8,826 bases of DNA, taken from Haemophilus parahaemolyticus (GTDB lineage Bacteria; Pseudomonadota; Gammaproteobacteria; Enterobacterales; Pasteurellaceae). The DNA is taken from assembly GCF_018373095.1 (NCBI RefSeq), contig NZ_JAHAHT010000075.1:1-8826 (forward strand), given 5' to 3'. Positions 6,815 to 8,826 of this stretch are shown here, piece after piece (within the stretch, counting starts at the first letter, position 1; each line of letters starts with the position of its first letter). A program made the translations under genes and the position numbers. The notes below the pieces were generated by a model. The model had not been told where the DNA came from and did no database searches. It was given only the letters and a program-made list of their open reading frames with translations.

Positions 6815-7082
6815 ATGATTCTTGATATAAGTCTAGAGCGTTTTGCATTGCTTGATTAGGTTTCGACGGATTATTTAAATGCTCAACTAATAAAGCCTGA
6901 TCTTTTAATGTTAAACGTAAAACTTGGTTTTCTAAAATGGTTTTCTTTGCTTCTTCGTAAGCTACAGATACTACAAAATCTGTTAAAATTCGTCCGCTAA
7001 TTGCGGCAGCGTATTTAAGTGATTGGTATACTTCTAAATTAACTTTAGCCTCCAGTCTTACTTTTGTGATTGATGTATTCAT
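6813..7082 (-). CDS. TacA-like (DUF1778) antitoxin, apparently without its toxin
   Basis: This 89-residue protein resembles the DUF1778/TacA antitoxins that partner GNAT-fold acetyltransferase toxins acting on aminoacyl-tRNA. The N-terminal half (TSITKVRLEAKVNLEVYQSLKYAAAISGRILTDFV, given here only as residue range 3-37) fits a ribbon-helix-helix DNA-binding domain: a beta strand, a helix, then the 'R/K-x-x-T-D-F-V' turn. The C-terminal half (VLRLTLKD..., 'LNNPSKPNQAMQNAL') matches the toxin-neutralising segment 'F-x-x-x-L-D-x-P-P-x-P-N-x-x-L'. AAGGAG lies 9 nt before the ATG. A GNAT toxin gene normally follows immediately on the same strand, but here the next DNA is the terminator and the oppositely oriented adhesin gene. 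It may be an orphan antitoxin kept as a regulator or as an anti-addiction remnant. The family call is by eye. Confidence 0.7.
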   Translation of the reverse strand: MNTSITKVRLEAKVNLEVYQSLKYAAAISGRILTDFVVSVAYEEAKKTILENQVLRLTLKDQALLVEHLNNPSKPNQAMQNALDLYQES

Positions 7083-7124
7083 ATGTTCTAACTCCTTAAT
7101 TTAAGTTAATTAAAGAGAGGATTG

Positions 7125-7154
7125 TTGAATATTACCGTATCATTGATTTATAAG
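7125..7154 (+). promoter_or_regulatory. Candidate pheS promoter
   Basis: TTGAAT (7125-7130) and TATAAG (7149-7154, 18-bp spacing) or TTATAA (7148-7153, 17-bp spacing) resemble sigma70 boxes upstream of pheS. Transcription would begin near 7161, giving a leader of about 90 nt. No terminator-like attenuator with a T run is visible in that leader. Confidence 0.35.
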
Positions 7155-7249
7155 GAAAAATCTACGCTTTCGCCTATCTTCGCGTTTACATTCCGCCTGC
7201 AAAGTATTATTATCTCTACAATTTTTCATCAGTAATTTTAGAGGATAGA

Positions 7250-8233
7250 ATGCAAAACTTAGAAAGTTTGGTAGCACAAGCAGTTGAAGCGGTGAATGCA
7301 GCTTCAGATGTGGCTGCACTTGAAGCATTAAAAGTAGAATATTTCGGCAAAAAAGGTCATTTCACGTCGTTAATGCAAGGCTTGCGTGATGTGCCTGCAG
7401 AAGAGCGTCCTGCCGTAGGGCAAAAAATCAATGATGCAAAACAAATTGCACAAAATGCGTTAAATGCGAAAAAAGCAGCGTTAGAAACGGCAGAATTAAA
7501 CGCAAAATTAGCGAGCGAAAGCATTGATGTTTCATTACCTGGTCGTAAAACCGAGTTGGGCGGTTTACACCCTGTTTCCATTACGATTGAGCGTGTGGTC
7601 AAGTTCTTCTCTGAATTAGGTTTTAGCGTGGCGAACGGCCCTGAAGTAGAAAGCGATTACTATAACTTTGATGCGTTAAACATTCCTGCACACCACCCAG
7701 CACGTGCTGATCACGATACTTTCTGGTTTGATGCAAACCGTCTATTACGCACCCAAACATCGGGCGTACAAATCCGCACGATGGAAAAAGTGCAACCACC
7801 ACTTCGCATTGTGGCACCTGGTCGTGTTTATCGTAACGACTACGACCAAACTCATACGCCAATGTTCCACCAAATCGAATTGCTTTATGTGGATAAAAAA
7901 GCGAATTTTACCGAGTTAAAAGGTTTAATCCACGATTTCTTAAAAGCATTTTTTGAAGAAGATTTACAAGTGCGTTTCCGTCCGTCATTCTTCCCATTCA
8001 CAGAGCCTTCAGCCGAAGTGGATGTGATGCGTCAAAATGGTAAATGGTTAGAGGTGTTAGGTTGCGGTATGGTTCATCCAAGCGTGTTACGCAACGTGGG
8101 TATCGACCCTGAAGAATACAGCGGTTTCGCCGTTGGTATGGGCGTTGAGCGTTTAACTATGTTACGTTATAACGTAACTGATTTACGTTCATTCTTTGAG
8201 AACGATCTGCGTTTTTTAAAACAATTTAAATAA
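7250..8233 (+). CDS. pheS: Phenylalanyl-tRNA synthetase alpha subunit
   Basis: This is a complete 327-residue PheS, the same length as the E. coli protein. With PheT it forms the cytoplasmic alpha2-beta2 enzyme that charges tRNA-Phe with phenylalanine using ATP. Residues 1-85 form the N-terminal coiled coil that binds tRNA. The class II catalytic core follows: motif 2 in GRVYRNDYDQTHTPMFHQIE and motif 3 in GFAVGMGVERLTMLRY, near the C-terminus. The alanine at position 294, which shapes the phenylalanine pocket in E. coli PheS, is present; the next residue is Val where E. coli has Phe. GAGG lies 5 nt before the ATG. The gene looks fully intact, and codon use is normal for the family. In related bacteria pheS and pheT are cotranscribed with a short gap; here a repeat element separates them. 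Confidence 0.97.
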   Translation: MQNLESLVAQAVEAVNAASDVAALEALKVEYFGKKGHFTSLMQGLRDVPAEERPAVGQKINDAKQIAQNALNAKKAALETAELNAKLASESIDVSLPGRKTELGGLHPVSITIERVVKFFSELGFSVANGPEVESDYYNFDALNIPAHHPARADHDTFWFDANRLLRTQTSGVQIRTMEKVQPPLRIVAPGRVYRNDYDQTHTPMFHQIELLYVDKKANFTELKGLIHDFLKAFFEEDLQVRFRPSFFPFTEPSAEVDVMRQNGKWLEVLGCGMVHPSVLRNVGIDPEEYSGFAVGMGVERLTMLRYNVTDLRSFFENDLRFLKQFK

Positions 8234-8282
8234 TTCGCTTCGCTCAAAATCTCCCCCAGCCCCTCTTTTTCAAAGAGGGGGG

Positions 8283-8331
8283 CTTGATTACAAAGATGGA
8301 ATAATCCCCCCTTCTTTAGAAAAGAGGAGGG
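8283..8331 (+). repeat. Tandem repeat unit 1
   Basis: This 49-bp unit starts CTTGATTACAAAGATGGAA. Its first 28 bases are identical in all three units. The rest is an imperfect C-rich/G-rich hairpin (CCCCCCTTCTTT ... AAAGAGGAGGG), the most diverged of the three. Confidence 0.85.
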
Positions 8332-8381
8332 CTTGATTACAAAGATGGAATAATCCCCCCCCTCTTCAGAAAAGAGGGGGA
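8332..8381 (+). repeat. Tandem repeat unit 2
   Basis: This is a 50-bp unit with the same 28-bp start as unit 1. Its hairpin half begins with a C8 run (8355-8362) and contains CTCTTCAGAAAAGAGGGGG. The longer C run accounts for the one-base length difference from unit 1. Confidence 0.85.
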
Positions 8382-8430
8382 CTTGATTACAAAGATGGAA
8401 TAATCCCCCTCTTTAGAAAAGAGGGGTTAG
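8382..8430 (+). repeat. Tandem repeat unit 3
   Basis: This unit has the same 28-bp start. Its hairpin CCCCTCTTT-AGA-AAAGAGGGG is nearly perfect and runs straight into the right outer arm of the element. It looks like the original copy, from which the other two could have arisen by duplication. Confidence 0.8.
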
Positions 8431-8460
8431 GGGAGATTTGATAACGATGCAAAACAGTGT

Positions 8461-8469
8461 ACAAGCGGT
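8461..8469 (+). other. Apl-type DNA uptake signal sequence
   Basis: ACAAGCGGT is the core of the Actinobacillus pleuropneumoniae-type uptake signal. It is followed by CAAATTCCGCAAAGATTTT, which fits the AT-rich flank of that motif. It lies between the repeat element and pheT. Such signals mark DNA for preferential uptake by competent Pasteurellaceae. Confidence 0.7.
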
Positions 8470-8510
8470 CAAATTCCGCAAAGATTTTACAAAATTGGAA
8501 AGGATATAAA

Positions 8511-8826
8511 ATGAAATTCAATGAATCTTGGTTGCGTGAGTGGGTAAACCCTGCGATTTCAACGGAACAGCTGTGCGACCAAATTACAATGTTAGGTTTA
8601 GAAGTAGATGGTGTAGAGCCTGTGGCGGGTGCGTTCACAGGTGTGGTGATTGGTGAAGTAGTGGAATGTGCACAACATCCTGATGCAGATAAATTACGTG
8701 TAACAAAAGTGAACGTGGGCGGTGAACGTTTATTAGATATCGTGTGCGGTGTCCAAATTGCCGTTTAGGCTTAAAAGTAGCGTGTGCGACAGAAGGTGCG
8801 GTGCTACCTGGTGATTTCAAAATTAA
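8511..8826 (+). CDS. pheT: Phenylalanyl-tRNA synthetase beta subunit, 5' part, with a frameshift
   Basis: The start at 8511 is set by AAGGA (8500-8504) and by the protein beginning MKFNESWLREWVNPAI, the conserved start of PheT; the upstream GTG at 8457 is not needed. The visible part covers the N-terminal domain and the start of the EMAP/OB-fold tRNA-binding domain (GVVIGEVVECAQHPDADKLRVTKVNVGGERLLDIVCG). After Gly at 8748-8750 the frame runs into VQIAV and a TAG stop (8766-8768). If one base is added at 8751/8752, the reading continues as A/x-P-N-C-R-L-G-L-K-V-A-C-A-T-E-G-A-V-L-P-G-D-F-K-I to the window end, exactly the expected PheT sequence. So one base is missing. Because pheT is normally essential, a sequencing or assembly error is the likeliest cause. 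The gene continues beyond the window. Confidence 0.95.

Larger units (their letters stand above)
8245..8440. repeat. MITE-like inverted element between pheS and pheT, with internal tandem repeats
   Basis: The outer arms are imperfect inverted repeats of about 24 bp: the left arm is 8245-8268 (CAAAATCTCCCCCAGCCCC then TCTTT) and the right arm is 8417-8440 (ending TTAGGGGAGATTTG). Between them lie a small hairpin (CCCCTCTTT/AAAGAGGGG, 8260-8280) and three tandem units. The element encodes nothing I can recognise and has no transposase. It fills most of the 277-bp gap between pheS and pheT (8234-8510). As RNA the G/C-rich blocks would form several strong hairpins without U tails, so it may affect mRNA stability more than termination. 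Confidence 0.8.

Noticed and set aside
7125..7235. TTG-started 36-codon leader ORF with an F-A-F-T-F cluster before pheS (attenuator leader peptide, as pheM in E. coli)
   Set aside because: The only start is TTG with a poorly spaced GAGAGG, its first codons overlap the candidate pheS promoter, and there is no terminator hairpin with a T run between it and pheS.
8283..8430. CRISPR-like array: 28-bp identical repeats spaced by 21-22 bp
   Set aside because: The stretches between repeats are near-copies of one another and form hairpins, so they are not unique spacers. No cas genes are seen, and the array sits within an inverted-repeat element.
8457..8510. GTG start upstream of pheT
   Set aside because: It would add 18 non-conserved residues across an uptake signal; the ATG at 8511 has a good ribosome binding site and the conserved PheT N-terminus.

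Overview
The window looks like Pasteurellaceae DNA. It is AT-rich. PheS and the start of PheT closely match the gammaproteobacterial proteins. The fimbrial genes resemble the Haemophilus influenzae hif (LKP pilus) set. DNA-uptake signal sequences of this family are present: one exact Hin-type core (AAGTGCGGT, 6787-6795), one Apl-type core (ACAAGCGGT, 8461-8469) and one near-match. I cannot name the species; the Apl-type signal next to pheT slightly favours the Actinobacillus/Mannheimia/Glaesserella side of the family.

Layout. Positions 1-97 hold the right end of an IS3-family insertion sequence: the last 22 codons of its transposase and the probable terminal repeat. Directly after it comes a promoter-like region whose -35/-10 spacer is almost entirely a run of T (T19, 106-124). 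A 5' leader follows with a 16-bp perfect palindrome and a possible hairpin over the ribosome binding site. From 228 to 6767 six co-directional genes encode a complete chaperone-usher fimbria: major pilin (HifA-like), terminator, periplasmic chaperone (HifB-like), outer-membrane usher (HifC-like), two minor pilins (HifD-like paralogues) and a two-domain tip adhesin (HifE-like). The chaperone folds and escorts the subunits, the usher assembles and exports them, the minor pilins and adhesin probably form the tip, and the major pilin forms the shaft. The terminator after the major pilin gene would let the shaft subunit be made in excess.

A hairpin built on an uptake signal (6786-6814) separates this cluster from a convergent small gene encoding a TacA-like (DUF1778, ribbon-helix-helix) antitoxin with no visible toxin partner. 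The chromosomal pheS gene (phenylalanyl-tRNA synthetase alpha) follows, complete. Next is a repeat-rich 277-bp spacer containing a MITE-like element with three 49-50 bp tandem units, then the start of pheT. The pheT reading frame is broken by an apparent one-base deletion near 8751, and the window ends inside that gene.

The most interesting points are the putative poly-T phase-variable promoter at the IS junction, a gene arrangement different from the classical divergent hifA/hifBCDE locus, the expanded repeat element splitting pheS from pheT, the orphan antitoxin, and the frameshift in a normally essential gene.
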